Below, piece after piece: positions 34,054 to 43,016 of a stretch of 43,789 nt of DNA (its first letter is position 1; every line of letters begins with the position of its first letter). Below the pieces are notes generated by a model, which was given only the letters and a program-made list of their open reading frames with translations, was not told the DNA's origin and did no database searches. Origin of the DNA: Chloroflexota bacterium (GTDB lineage: Bacteria; Chloroflexota; Dehalococcoidia; Lucifugimonadales; Lucifugimonadaceae); assembly GCA_013204555.1 (NCBI GenBank), contig JABMNO010000003.1, forward strand, positions 1-43,789, read 5' to 3'. A program made the position numbers and the translations under genes.

Positions 34054-34872
34054 CTACGCGTCTGCTGCCGCTTCTGACTTGAGTTCTTTCAGCTTGTGTC
34101 GGATATACCAGGCAACGAGCGCAACCACGATCAAAATGATCGGGATATCAAATGGCCTCAAGACCGCACGCATATCTTCCCAGTTCTCACCAAGCTTGTA
34201 GCCGCCGTATGCCAGACCCAGCGACCAGGGGAACGCTCCAAGAAATGTGTATATGGAGAACTTCCATATGTTCATCCGGGATATTCCCGCCGGCACGCTA
34301 ATGAACGTGCGGACGACGGGGAGAAGCCGAGTAGCGAATACTGTCAGCTCTCCGCGTTTCTCAAACCAGCCATCAGCCCTATCAAGGTCTTTGCGCGTGA
34401 TCAGTACGTATCGGCCATAACGCTCAAGGATTGGCCTGCCGCCTTTGGCACCCACGTAGTAGGCGACAAGAGAGCCAAGCAGGTTACCCAGCGCACCATA
34501 GAAACCCGCCAGGATGAGAAACCAGGCGCTGGATTCACGCTCAAGGATCAGTTTCCAGCCCGCCAGTGGCATGATGATCTCACTGGGGAGCGGTATCGCA
34601 GCGCTCTCAATAGCCATCATTACTACCACGCCAGCCCAGCCCATGAAGTCGTAAACCTCAGTTATGAACTCCAGAAGGCCATCTTCAACCGTCTGAATTA
34701 TGGCGATGCCCAGTATTTGAAATGCTTCGAGTTCGATGGTGCTCGCTCCCAGCCGCGGGGCAGGGGTGTGGTTGCTTATGAATTTCGTACAGGCAGCGGG
34801 GCGCTCCTGTGGCGCGCAAAAGGCCGGGTCACCCCAGCCTTCTATGGCTTTGAGTGTAGCAACGCCATTCAC
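34054..34872 (-). CDS. DedA-family membrane protein
   Basis: 272 residues in the full frame. From about residue 60 it matches the DedA/SNARE-associated family: ESAAIPLPSEIIMPLAG, then FYGALGNLLGSLVAYYVGAKGGRP, then FATRLLPVVRTFISVPAG with the conserved Arg and Pro residues, and a C-terminal helix. These proteins act in lipid carrier or ion handling at the membrane. The first 60 residues are poor in family features, yet no ATG, GTG or TTG lies near the expected start, so either the extension is real or a rare start codon is used. It stands alone between tRNA-Arg and an AT-rich region. Confidence 0.85.
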   Translation of the reverse strand: MNGVATLKAIEGWGDPAFCAPQERPAACTKFISNHTPAPRLGASTIELEAFQILGIAIIQTVEDGLLEFITEVYDFMGWAGVVVMMAIESAAIPLPSEIIMPLAGWKLILERESSAWFLILAGFYGALGNLLGSLVAYYVGAKGGRPILERYGRYVLITRKDLDRADGWFEKRGELTVFATRLLPVVRTFISVPAGISRMNIWKFSIYTFLGAFPWSLGLAYGGYKLGENWEDMRAVLRPFDIPIILIVVALVAWYIRHKLKELKSEAAADA

Positions 34873-35448
34873 TCACGGTCAACGAATACGCAAATTCCAG
34901 CAATTGCGGGGGAGGGAGTTGCGGTGGCTCTCAATCTCAAAATCCACGGAGAAGGGCGGATCTCGCAAAAGTGGGCGTGACCACATATCTGATCTGGCGA
35001 GCGTGCTTCGGACGTCACGTCATCGGGGAGTGCTGATTATCGGAGGCCAGCAGGAAGAAGAGAAGCGGCCCACCCCATGACCTGTGCGACCGCATTTATC
35101 CGTATCCGTGTAACCAGCGGAGCACTTTCTCTGGTGCTGCACGATGATTTGGAGTCAGATTGGTCAGTTATTCCAACAAAACAAAGAGAAAAATAGGAGA
35201 TTTAGGACTCTCATATAACTCGATATTTGTACTGAATTATTTACGAATTTCATATTTATACAAAAAATATATTGTAAAAAAGCATGTACTAATCTAGAAA
35301 AACCAATGAAAACTTATTGACTTTCGCTTAATCGATTGGCTAACGTTGTTTGTGTCGGTAGGCGGGGCCAAGTGCTCCAGAAATTCCAGGTTGTGAACGG
35401 GCGGACACCCGGTCACAGCACAGGGTAGAGAGGCAAGTAGAACCCCAG
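34873..35448. other. Intergenic region with a strongly AT-rich island
   Basis: No gene is supported in these 576 bases. From about 35165 to 35335 the sequence is markedly AT-rich with long A and T runs, unlike the rest of the window. It contains TTATACAAA, one mismatch from a DnaA box, but no cluster of boxes. It may be a DNA-unwinding or bend region, a promoter zone, or recently acquired DNA. Confidence 0.5.
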
Positions 35449-35682
35449 ATGGCTCCGGTCAGAAAAACGACAAAGATGCGTGCGATTGAGCGCAAGCATC
35501 GTCGTCAATTGGAAGACCTGCTGCCAGAGATGGTGAACGAGCTTGGTTTGTCGGAGACGGCGGATCAGCTGGGAATCAGCAAATCCAATCTGGGTTACTG
35601 GCTGCTCAAGTTCCAGATTCGAGTGGAACGAGTAGCTCTCAAGCCCGGGGAAGAGATAGAGATCAAGCGAGTCCGCAGCTAA
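35449..35682 (+). CDS. Small helix-turn-helix protein
   Basis: 77 residues. A basic start is followed by LEDLLPEMVNELGLSETADQ and then LGISKSNLGYWLLKFQI, a clear helix-turn-helix. The C-terminus is short and charged. It probably binds DNA, but no regulon can be inferred. No strong ribosome site precedes the ATG. Confidence 0.65.
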   Translation: MAPVRKTTKMRAIERKHRRQLEDLLPEMVNELGLSETADQLGISKSNLGYWLLKFQIRVERVALKPGEEIEIKRVRS

Positions 35683-35931
35683 CACCCGCCAATACAGCTG
35701 CCTCACACATCACCGCCGGATGGCACCCCCTCGCCCCGGCGGCGATTCGCGTCCACCTCTATCACAATTGACTGCGTTCAAGGCGAGTCGTGAACTCGCC
35801 ACTGCAGCCGGCATCACCACTAATTCATAGACCCAATTTCGATTGACCCTCTAATGAGGGCGCTGGTAGATTGTGACGCGGTAAAAAAATTGGTGTGTGT
35901 GTCCATTCATTATTAGTAGAGGGGTAGTGGA
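35683..35931. other. Intergenic region before cytochrome c gene
   Basis: About 250 bases with no gene. It should contain the cytochrome promoter; TAGAGGGG just before the GTG start is the probable ribosome site. Confidence 0.35.
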
Positions 35932-36417
35932 GTGCGCTCAAGGCGACTCTCGATAATCGTGGTTGCGATCGGGCTTATAGCTATGATCGGCATTGCATGT
36001 AAATCTGACGTATCCGAAGCAACTCGCATTCCGACTCCTCAATTTGAGCCAACCGCCGCTGGCGAAGTTGCCCCTCCACCCACTCAGGCGCCAGTATCTG
36101 ATGATGCGGACGAACCGGTAGTCGATAATTCTGCGGGAGACTCCGTCAACGGAGAGGCTCTATTCCAGAGCAACGCATGCTCTGGATGCCATTCCACCGG
36201 CGATAATCGGGTTGTGGGTCCGGGACTGAAGGGCGTATTTGCGAGGGCAGGGGACCAAGTTGCCGGCCTTAGCGCCGATGAGTACCTCATGAACTCGATT
36301 GTTGACCCAGCATCTTTCATAGTGGATGGATTCCCAAATGCGATGCCGACAATTTTTGGCTCACTCGCGGAATCTGACCGTAAAGACCTGATCGCCTACC
36401 TGAAGACGCTCGAATAG
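35932..36417 (+). CDS. Lipoprotein cytochrome c
   Basis: 161 residues with GTG start. The signal ends IGIAC (C23). A 45-residue Pro/Thr/Ala-rich linker leads to a class I haem domain: C83-S-G-C86-H87, GPGLKGVF, and M138 (NAMPTIFG) as likely distal ligand. The GPxLxGVxxR pattern resembles cytochrome c subunits of respiratory chains and cytochrome c551/552 types. It is monocistronic, with a strong terminator after it, and could serve as a general membrane-bound electron carrier. Confidence 0.88.
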   Translation: MRSRRLSIIVVAIGLIAMIGIACKSDVSEATRIPTPQFEPTAAGEVAPPPTQAPVSDDADEPVVDNSAGDSVNGEALFQSNACSGCHSTGDNRVVGPGLKGVFARAGDQVAGLSADEYLMNSIVDPASFIVDGFPNAMPTIFGSLAESDRKDLIAYLKTLE

Positions 36418-36436
36418 TCCCGATAGTCATGAATCG

Positions 36437-36466
36437 AACGGCCACCGCATTCCGGTGGCCGTTTTC
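36437..36466 (+). terminator. Rho-independent terminator after cytochrome c
   Basis: AACGGCCACCG-CATTC-CGGTGGCCGTT is a perfect 11-bp stem with a 5-nt loop, ending in TTTTC. It lies 20 bases after the cytochrome stop and is the most canonical terminator in the window. Confidence 0.85.
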
Positions 36467-36610
36467 GTTGGTTCAAGTTGCCAACATGAATCGCTACATA
36501 TTCCGTTTTGGTGACCGCAGAATACAAACACTCGCGCACGCGTAGGTTTGACGTAGTTAGCGCATCCAATAAGATCAATATCCGAAATAACTGCCAGAGG
36601 CGAGTCGCAC

Positions 36611-37747
36611 ATGTGGATTACCTGTCTTCAAGATAACTTTTCAAGGGCACTGACGGTCGTTGGCAGAGCGGTACCCGCCAGGGCTACGCTGCCGGTGACT
36701 CAGAACGTACTTCTTGAGACAGATCAGTCACGGCTAAAGCTCACCGCCACAAACCTGGAAGTCGCCATCAGCACGTGGATAGGCGCACAGGTTGAGACGG
36801 AAGGTGCTATCACTGTTCCAGCAAGGCTACTTTCCGAGTTCGTTGGCTCCTTGCCAAACGAAAAGATTGAGATCGACCTTGTTGATGCACCGAAAGGTAT
36901 CAAACTCAGGTGCGGTGAATCGTTCAAATCGAACTTCAATGGCACAGACGCCGAAGAGTTCCCGCCAATTCCGACGGTCGACTCAGGCGCAACGGCGAAA
37001 ATTTCGGCCGCCAAGCTCCGTGGTGCCATAGAACGAGTCGCCCTCGCAGCGGCCCGCGATGATTCCAGGCCCGTTCTCACGGGGATCAAAGTAGAGATCA
37101 GCGGTGAAAACCTCACCCTTGCTGCCGCCGATGGCTTCCGCCTTGGCGTTGATACGGCTCCGCTCTCGGAGCCGGTGGACGGCGAACTGGGCTTCATTGT
37201 GCCCGCCAAAACCATGCAGGAGATCCAGCGTCTCTTGAGCGATCAGGATGAAGACGTTGAGATCACCGTCGCCGAATCCGGCACACAGGTGCTCTTCAGA
37301 CTCTCCAACATTGAGGTTGTATCTCAACTGGTCCAGGGATCATTCCCAGACTACGAGAAGCTAATTCCCGCAACATCTGGCACCGTGGCAACGGTCGATC
37401 AGAAGGCGTTCATGCAGGCAACCCGTGCCGCATCGATCTTCGCTCGAGATGGAAGCGGCATCATCAAGCTGTTCATCGAGCCCGGTGAGGGTGATGGCCC
37501 AGGCAAGATCAGGATTGAGTCACGGGCGGAGGAAGTTGGCGGAAACGACAGCTCCATCGAAGCTATGATCGAAGGCGATGAGGGCAGAGTGGCGTTTGAC
37601 TCCAGATTCCTTCTGGACGTACTTGGCGTCATGCCAGACGGCAAGGTCATGCTAAGCACCTCGACACCCTCCAGCCCCGGCGTCATCCGCTCAGAGAAGA
37701 TCGAAAACTACACCCACGTAGTCATGCCGATGTTCGTTCAATGGTAG
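36611..37747 (+). CDS. dnaN: DNA polymerase III beta subunit (sliding clamp)
   Basis: 378 residues, the normal clamp length, with all three similar domains. Family markers include RATLPVTQNVLLET, VPARLLSEFVGSLP, LTLAAADGFRLG, VPAKTMQEIQRLL, LVQGSFPDYEKLIP and the ending VVMPMFVQW (normally VMPMRL or similar). It forms the ring that holds DNA polymerase on DNA. GAGGCGAG lies about 9 bases before the ATG. dnaA and recF are not adjacent, and its last 26 bases overlap the end of the serine recombinase gene on the other strand, so a mobile element appears to sit at its 3' end. Confidence 0.95.
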   Translation: MWITCLQDNFSRALTVVGRAVPARATLPVTQNVLLETDQSRLKLTATNLEVAISTWIGAQVETEGAITVPARLLSEFVGSLPNEKIEIDLVDAPKGIKLRCGESFKSNFNGTDAEEFPPIPTVDSGATAKISAAKLRGAIERVALAAARDDSRPVLTGIKVEISGENLTLAAADGFRLGVDTAPLSEPVDGELGFIVPAKTMQEIQRLLSDQDEDVEITVAESGTQVLFRLSNIEVVSQLVQGSFPDYEKLIPATSGTVATVDQKAFMQATRAASIFARDGSGIIKLFIEPGEGDGPGKIRIESRAEEVGGNDSSIEAMIEGDEGRVAFDSRFLLDVLGVMPDGKVMLSTSTPSSPGVIRSEKIENYTHVVMPMFVQW

Positions 37748-39257
37748 TGTAAGGCTCATCGATTGGAATTGCCCCAGCGACATCGATATCACCGCTTGAT
37801 GAGACTGTGATCTGCACTTTGAGCGCCGCAAATGCCAGACGCTTCTGCTCAAAATCGGCATGTTCCAATTTACGAGCGACATCTTTAATTGTCGTGTCAA
37901 TTGTCGGTTGCATGTCTCGAAGCGCGACTAGATCTGCTAGTTGCCGATCGACTTTATCCAACTCGTCCTGGGCAACCCTGCGACCGGCTTGGATTTCTTG
38001 AATCCTCGAAGTAAGTTCTTCAAGTTCGAATTGTCCGATCTCATATAACCGGAGCAATCTGTTCTCACGGTCGCGATGGCTGGCAATTCGAGATCTTAGA
38101 GTGGCCTGCTGGCCAAGCAATGACGTTTCGGTTCCAGAGTTGCCACGCCTCATTTCTCTCAGTACTAAGTCCGGATCACTTAGGACCTTGAGAATTTTGG
38201 ACCAGACTTCTTCCTCAATTTGATCAGCTCGCTGGTATAGAAACCCACATTTTTCCTTGTTCTGGGCATTGGCAAATTGCCGTCGACAGCGGTAGTACCG
38301 AAATTTGCGGTTCATTGTGTGTCCGGATAGGGGAGAACCACAGTGAAAGCAGATTGTGAATCCTGTCAGGAGATATCCGCGGTTGGCAGCTCTATCAGGT
38401 TTAGCAGATACCAAACCGAGCTGAGCATCAGTCCACTGTTGGGGCGAAACAATCGGGGGGCACGCTCCTTCGATTGTGATCCATTGATCCTTGGGCTGCG
38501 GTACAACGCGATTGTTGATTCGCTTCGTTCGACCGTAGATCATCTCTCCCTTGTACGCGGGATTGGTGATCATTCGGCGCACCGTCAATGCGTGCCAGAC
38601 TCCTCCAGAGAAACTAGGTATAGCGGACTCAGTGAGGCGCTTAGATATCGCGTGGGCGGAGGTACCTTTTGCCGCCATTTCAAACATGAGTCGAACGGTT
38701 TCAGCCTGCGCATCGTCCACAACGCGTGTTTTCGTGCTCGGATCGTAGGTATAGCCAAATATCCCTCGGCCAGTTCCCTGAGGAATTCGCCCTTGAGCGG
38801 CCCTGGCGCGCTTGCCCCTCATTGAGCGTTCAAGTATCGCCCGTCGCTCCTCTCCTGACTGCCATACTTTTAGGAATCCCATCACGCTGGCGAGCGTGCC
38901 GGTCGTTGGGATACTTGAGTCGACAAACTCGATCTCGACGCCTGACTTCCTCAAACCATCTAGGATGGCGAATACTTTCCACTCATCTCCTGATTCTCGT
39001 GGGCGGTAGAACCGATCAAGTGTGTAAGCCACGATGACTTGAAATTCGCCGGAACCAGCGCCGTCAATCAACATTTGCAGTCCGGGACGGTCGAGATCCG
39101 TTCCTGTGTGATCTTCGGAGATAACGTACCGTTCGTTGATGTCATAACCGAGTCGTGTTGCTCGGTCGCGTGCAGCCTCGATCTGTGTTGATAACGACGT
39201 TCCAGAATCAGCTTGATCCTTTGTCGAAACCCGCGCATATATGGCGCACGCTGTCAT
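37722..39257 (-). CDS. Large serine recombinase (integrase)
   Basis: 511 residues from the ATG at 39257, which forms an ATGA overlap with the upstream gene; an ATG at 39284 is less likely. The resolvase domain starts at once (IYARVSTKDQ, catalytic Ser11), with AYTLDRFYRP and the DSSIPTTGTLASVMGF region. A recombinase domain follows (GRGIFGYTYD onward), then a zinc ribbon (CFHCGSPLSG later C and KCGF), and a long coiled coil, as in large serine integrases. It cuts and joins attachment sites to insert or release the element. Confidence 0.93.
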   Translation of the reverse strand: MTACAIYARVSTKDQADSGTSLSTQIEAARDRATRLGYDINERYVISEDHTGTDLDRPGLQMLIDGAGSGEFQVIVAYTLDRFYRPRESGDEWKVFAILDGLRKSGVEIEFVDSSIPTTGTLASVMGFLKVWQSGEERRAILERSMRGKRARAAQGRIPQGTGRGIFGYTYDPSTKTRVVDDAQAETVRLMFEMAAKGTSAHAISKRLTESAIPSFSGGVWHALTVRRMITNPAYKGEMIYGRTKRINNRVVPQPKDQWITIEGACPPIVSPQQWTDAQLGLVSAKPDRAANRGYLLTGFTICFHCGSPLSGHTMNRKFRYYRCRRQFANAQNKEKCGFLYQRADQIEEEVWSKILKVLSDPDLVLREMRRGNSGTETSLLGQQATLRSRIASHRDRENRLLRLYEIGQFELEELTSRIQEIQAGRRVAQDELDKVDRQLADLVALRDMQPTIDTTIKDVARKLEHADFEQKRLAFAALKVQITVSSSGDIDVAGAIPIDEPYTTIERTSA

Positions 39258-40081
39258 TTGGGCTGAGCTTTCAATGTGAACCAAAAAAAGCCTTCCTTAG
39301 AAGGCAACGGCTTCTTCTGCCACCAGATCTCGTTAAACGACCCGAAGTCTGGTTGTGCAAAGTATGTGCCTTCCGATCTCTGTTTGGAGATTTGCCCGGT
39401 TGATGCGGCAACATCGTGTCGAGGTGGGAGATTTTCCTCGCGGGCGACCCATTCAGCCCAAGCAACGAGATCTTTGAACAGAACGTTTATTCCCCACATC
39501 GTTCGGCCATATTCAAATCTAAGGATGTGGGCTCCCTCCAGGGCGCCATACCCTGCGGCGAGTAAACCCTGAAGGCGATTCAACAGTACGTACTTGGCCT
39601 CACCAAAGCTTTGGGTATTGAGATTAATCAACAAGGGGTGCTTTGTGGGAATGAGATTGCCTTCCTCCAACGCAGCAACTGCCTCCATCGAGTACGACCG
39701 CAGAGTGGCTTCAGTCGGCGGGGTCTCGTCAGCCAACCACCGTTGCACTTGACTGGGGTCCCGGTCGATCGCGTCGGCGAGAGCTCTTACTCCTCCCGCA
39801 TGCTTGACTTGGCCTTGAATTGCAGCCCGTCTGGGTAGGGCTCTTCTAAGTCGTCTTGCTCTTCGGCGATCCCATATGACGTTTCGGTAGTGTCCTCCGA
39901 CAGATTTTTCAATTACCAATAGGTCGTTCGGAGGAGACTCAAGATGTCGGATCTCCCTCCTGAAAATCTCCCTGAATACAGGGCCATCGTTAGTGGGCCA
40001 ACCTGGTCTACCAGGCAGCACCCGCCTTCCAACGCGAGCCAATACTTTGTAGCTAAGTCTGACCTTGCCACACGCGGCCAA
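39254..40081 (-). CDS. Element protein with central helix-turn-helix, unknown function
   Basis: 275 residues from a TTG at 40081; the frame stays open further up, so the start is uncertain. A basic first part is followed by a helix-turn-helix around residues 93-125 (GGVRALADAIDRDPSQVQRW). The C-terminal half (ALEEGNLIPTKHPLLINL, then GYGALEGAHILRFEYGRTMW) is not recognised. It is the gene just before the recombinase and overlaps it by 4 bases, so it may control integration. It is divergent from the excisionase-like gene across about 150 bases. Confidence 0.65.
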   Translation of the reverse strand: MAACGKVRLSYKVLARVGRRVLPGRPGWPTNDGPVFREIFRREIRHLESPPNDLLVIEKSVGGHYRNVIWDRRRARRLRRALPRRAAIQGQVKHAGGVRALADAIDRDPSQVQRWLADETPPTEATLRSYSMEAVAALEEGNLIPTKHPLLINLNTQSFGEAKYVLLNRLQGLLAAGYGALEGAHILRFEYGRTMWGINVLFKDLVAWAEWVAREENLPPRHDVAASTGQISKQRSEGTYFAQPDFGSFNEIWWQKKPLPSKEGFFWFTLKAQPK

Positions 40082-40227
40082 GAGATCGACCAGATCAGAG
40101 ATACGAGAACGTCGTTTCTCTTCGTACTTCGGTTGGATCCCGCTTATGTGTTTTGGATTTCCTACTAGAGCAAACCTTTGTGAATTGGCACTGACTTACA
40201 TGTCTATTTTGAACAACACTGTACTAC

Positions 40228-40440
40228 ATGGATCAGCACGACAGAGAAACTCATTTGACCCGTGAAGCGCTTCTCACCACAGAAGAAGTGGCTATTTTTC
40301 TTGATGTCCATCCTGAGAGTGTCCGGCGATGGGCGCGGGCTGGACGTATCCCGGCCATCCGGCTGGCTGGGCGGCTGCTTTTCCGACGGGAAGACATCAA
40401 TCGTTTGCTCATCCCGACGCGACCAGGCCCACAAAGATGA
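40228..40440 (+). CDS. Excisionase-like helix-turn-helix protein
   Basis: 70 residues of the short MerR-type/excisionase HTH family: LLTTEEVAIFLDVHPESVRR and WARAGRIPAIRLAGRLLFRR, ending in a brief basic tail. Such proteins bind near attachment sites and steer a recombinase towards excision, or act as small regulators. It is divergent from the recombinase unit and leads towards the replication gene. Confidence 0.85.
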   Translation: MDQHDRETHLTREALLTTEEVAIFLDVHPESVRRWARAGRIPAIRLAGRLLFRREDINRLLIPTRPGPQR

Positions 40441-40584
40441 GTTTCGATGCTTCATCGTCCAGGTCGGAATCCTGGGAGCAGCTATGGAATTGGCTGATCA
40501 GAAGTCGCGAAAGCAAATCCAAACAATGCAATAAAGAACCCCAGGGAGACATGATCCTCCCGCGGTTGGCTAAAGGAGGATGTC

Positions 40585-42720
40585 ATGACCAAGGTGTCGA
40601 GCTCGAAGTCAGATCAAATCAACCCAACTAGGCATCTATCGTCACAGCATCTAGCCCATCTCAGCGCGAGTGGAATTGCAAACGACGTAATCGCAGAGAG
40701 GGGCTACTTTTCTGTTGATTCCCGAGAAGATCTGAAACGATTTGGGTTCTCACGGCAAGATATCGAATCAGGTCTTGTCATTCGTGGGCACAAAATCAAT
40801 GGCGATACGTTCAACGTTCTGAGGCCAGATTCACCTCCCTTGGGTCACAACGGCAAACCGCAGAAATACTTGATGACTAGCGGCCACAAGATGGCGCTAG
40901 ACGTTCATCCGCGGGTTCGGTCCGTTCTTGACGATCCCTCAATCCCTCTTGTTATCACCGAAGGTCAAAAGAAAGCGGATGCTGCGCTGTCAATTGGTCT
41001 GATGACTATTTGCCTCCATGGCGTATACGGCTGGAGGGGAACGAATAGCAAAGGCGGGAAAACGGTTCTCGCTGACTTTGAGGAGATCGCCTTCAATGGC
41101 AGGCGCATCTATCTAGCGTTTGATTCGGACTTCCGCACGAACGAATCGGTTCTGAAGGCCCTGAAGCGATTCGGCGCCTTCATGGAAGGTAGGGGAGCTA
41201 TCGTCCAATTCCTGATCCTTCCCGAAGGGCCGAACGAGACCAAACAAGGCCTTGATGACTATATTGCACAAGGGCACTCGGATGAGGATGTGCTCTCCCT
41301 CGCGACCGATGATCTCGACTCAGCCGTGGCTCGCGCCAAGATAGAGCAAACGTTGGAAGGGAATAGCGGATTTGAACTCACAGATCTGGGCAATGCGAGA
41401 AGGCTTCAGGCGGGATTCGGTTGTGATTACCGTTGGGAACCCGCAACTAAAACACTCTACTCTTGGGATGAAGTTCGCTGGATTCCGGACCAGTGGGCGC
41501 TTCTCGAGGACTGCGCTATCAAGGTTGTGCGACTCATCCAGCAGGAAGCAGTGGTCGCGAAATCAAGCGATCGAGGGAGTCAAGTGGAGAAGTGGGCAAC
41601 CCAAAGTCAGTCCAGAGAACGATTGTCCGCCATGAAGGATCTTGCTCGAACACTGCCAGGCCAAGTCGTACGTCCCGTAGAACTGGACGCCCAGCCTGAC
41701 CTATTCAATACGCTCTCTGGTCCGTGCAACCTCAAGTCGGTTCAACTGCAAAAGCCCGATAGGTCGAATCTGCTCACCAATGTCTCCGGTAGCCACTGTG
41801 AAACGAATGCCATCTGTTCTCGTTGGGAACAATTCACCTCCGAAGTGATGTGTGGCGACCAGGAGATGATCAAATTCCTCCAACGCCTCTGTGGATACAT
41901 CCTGCTATCCGGAAACCCAGAGCGAATCATCTCGATACTTTGGGGCAGCGGCAAGAACGGCAAAACGATTTTTCTCAACATTCTCCGCTATGTCTTTGGG
42001 AGCTACGCCCGTGTAGCGAGGATTGAAACGCTGACTACCCGTCGCAAAGCCGGCCAACCCACAAACGACTTGGACGATCTGAGAGGAGCAAGATTAGTCA
42101 CGATGTCTGAGTCCGGTGCAACAGGGCGCATTAACGAGGCATTGATGAAGGAAATCAGCGGTGGTGATGCGATCACCGCCAGAGGCATGTATCAAAGCAA
42201 CAGAACCTGGTATCCAGAGTTCACATTGATGGTCGCCACCAATCATTTACCGGTAATTCGCGACTCGAGCTTCGGGTCTTGGGATCGGATGATCCTAATT
42301 CCTTGGCTGGCCAGATTCGATGGAACGGCAGATGACATTCATCTTGGAGGCAAATTGCGGGCAGAAGCCGACGGGATCTTCCAGTGGTGCCTACGTGGTC
42401 TGCAGGACTACTACGAGGTGGGTTTGGCTCCGCCACACTCTGTCATTGCAGCCAATGAGCAGTTTAGGGCAGAGTCAGATCCGTTTCTGGAGTGGTTCGG
42501 TGAGTGCGTGACCGACGTCAGAGAATCAGATCCTAGGTTATTTACGACCACGGCATCACTCTATGAGAGCTACAAACGAATCGCCGAAAGCAGCGGAGAC
42601 GCACGGCCGGAACTCAAGAATGCTCTCGGCAGTTACCTGGCCGCCAGGGGATTTAAGCCCGGCCGAACAAATAGTGTCAGAGGCTACCTGGGGATCAGGT
42701 TGATGACCGACCGTCTGTAA
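40585..42720 (+). CDS. TOPRIM-like primase / D5-type helicase of the element
   Basis: 711 residues. The N-terminal part is DUF3854-like with TOPRIM features: ITEGQKKADAAL (E126) and LAFDSD (D180, D182). The middle part (about 270-420) is D5_N-like. The helicase core has Walker A GSGKNGKT (454-461), an acidic Walker B-like segment near ARLVTMSESG, and sensor-like LMVATNHLP, all as in P4/D5-family superfamily 3 helicases. It would start replication of the excised element. A strong ribosome site (AAAGGAGG) lies 6 bases before the ATG. Confidence 0.88.
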   Translation: MTKVSSSKSDQINPTRHLSSQHLAHLSASGIANDVIAERGYFSVDSREDLKRFGFSRQDIESGLVIRGHKINGDTFNVLRPDSPPLGHNGKPQKYLMTSGHKMALDVHPRVRSVLDDPSIPLVITEGQKKADAALSIGLMTICLHGVYGWRGTNSKGGKTVLADFEEIAFNGRRIYLAFDSDFRTNESVLKALKRFGAFMEGRGAIVQFLILPEGPNETKQGLDDYIAQGHSDEDVLSLATDDLDSAVARAKIEQTLEGNSGFELTDLGNARRLQAGFGCDYRWEPATKTLYSWDEVRWIPDQWALLEDCAIKVVRLIQQEAVVAKSSDRGSQVEKWATQSQSRERLSAMKDLARTLPGQVVRPVELDAQPDLFNTLSGPCNLKSVQLQKPDRSNLLTNVSGSHCETNAICSRWEQFTSEVMCGDQEMIKFLQRLCGYILLSGNPERIISILWGSGKNGKTIFLNILRYVFGSYARVARIETLTTRRKAGQPTNDLDDLRGARLVTMSESGATGRINEALMKEISGGDAITARGMYQSNRTWYPEFTLMVATNHLPVIRDSSFGSWDRMILIPWLARFDGTADDIHLGGKLRAEADGIFQWCLRGLQDYYEVGLAPPHSVIAANEQFRAESDPFLEWFGECVTDVRESDPRLFTTTASLYESYKRIAESSGDARPELKNALGSYLAARGFKPGRTNSVRGYLGIRLMTDRL

Positions 42721-42734
42721 CTCATCAAAGACGA

Positions 42735-42894
42735 GTGACACGATGCGTCACCGCAACTTTGCCGGATTTCAACATGGAATCGTCTCGTTCAAGCCTGAGT
42801 GACGCTTTGTGACGCGTTGTTTGGTCAACGTTGATTTGCCGCAATTTGAATCGCATGTTGAATGATCCTAGTGTCACCATCCGTCACGCGTCAC
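42735..42894. repeat. Cluster of seven GTGAC repeats, possible origin or operator
   Basis: GTGAC or its complement GTCAC occurs at 42735, 42747, 42799, 42809, 42873, 42883 and 42890. Two direct copies of GTGACGC are 10 bases apart (42799, 42809), and two reversed copies are also 10 bases apart (42873, 42883). About 0.3 copies would be expected by chance in 160 bases. It follows the primase-helicase gene directly, where P4-like elements can have iteron origins. Confidence 0.5.
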
Positions 42895-43016
42895 GAACTC
42901 CAACAGTCCGGCTATCTCGGTTGAATGAGTTCGCTTTCGAAAGCGAACAGCCAGAATGACGGCTATAATCACGCAAAAAGCGTGCTAATAGCGTCGAGAA
43001 ATAGTACAATGTCAGT

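Noticed and set aside
34096..34980. Long plus-strand open frame of 294 codons
   Set aside because: It lies opposite the DedA gene, whose protein has clear family motifs; the opposite frame has no family resemblance.
38343..38825. Plus-strand open frame of 160 codons
   Set aside because: Antisense to the serine recombinase catalytic and middle domains.
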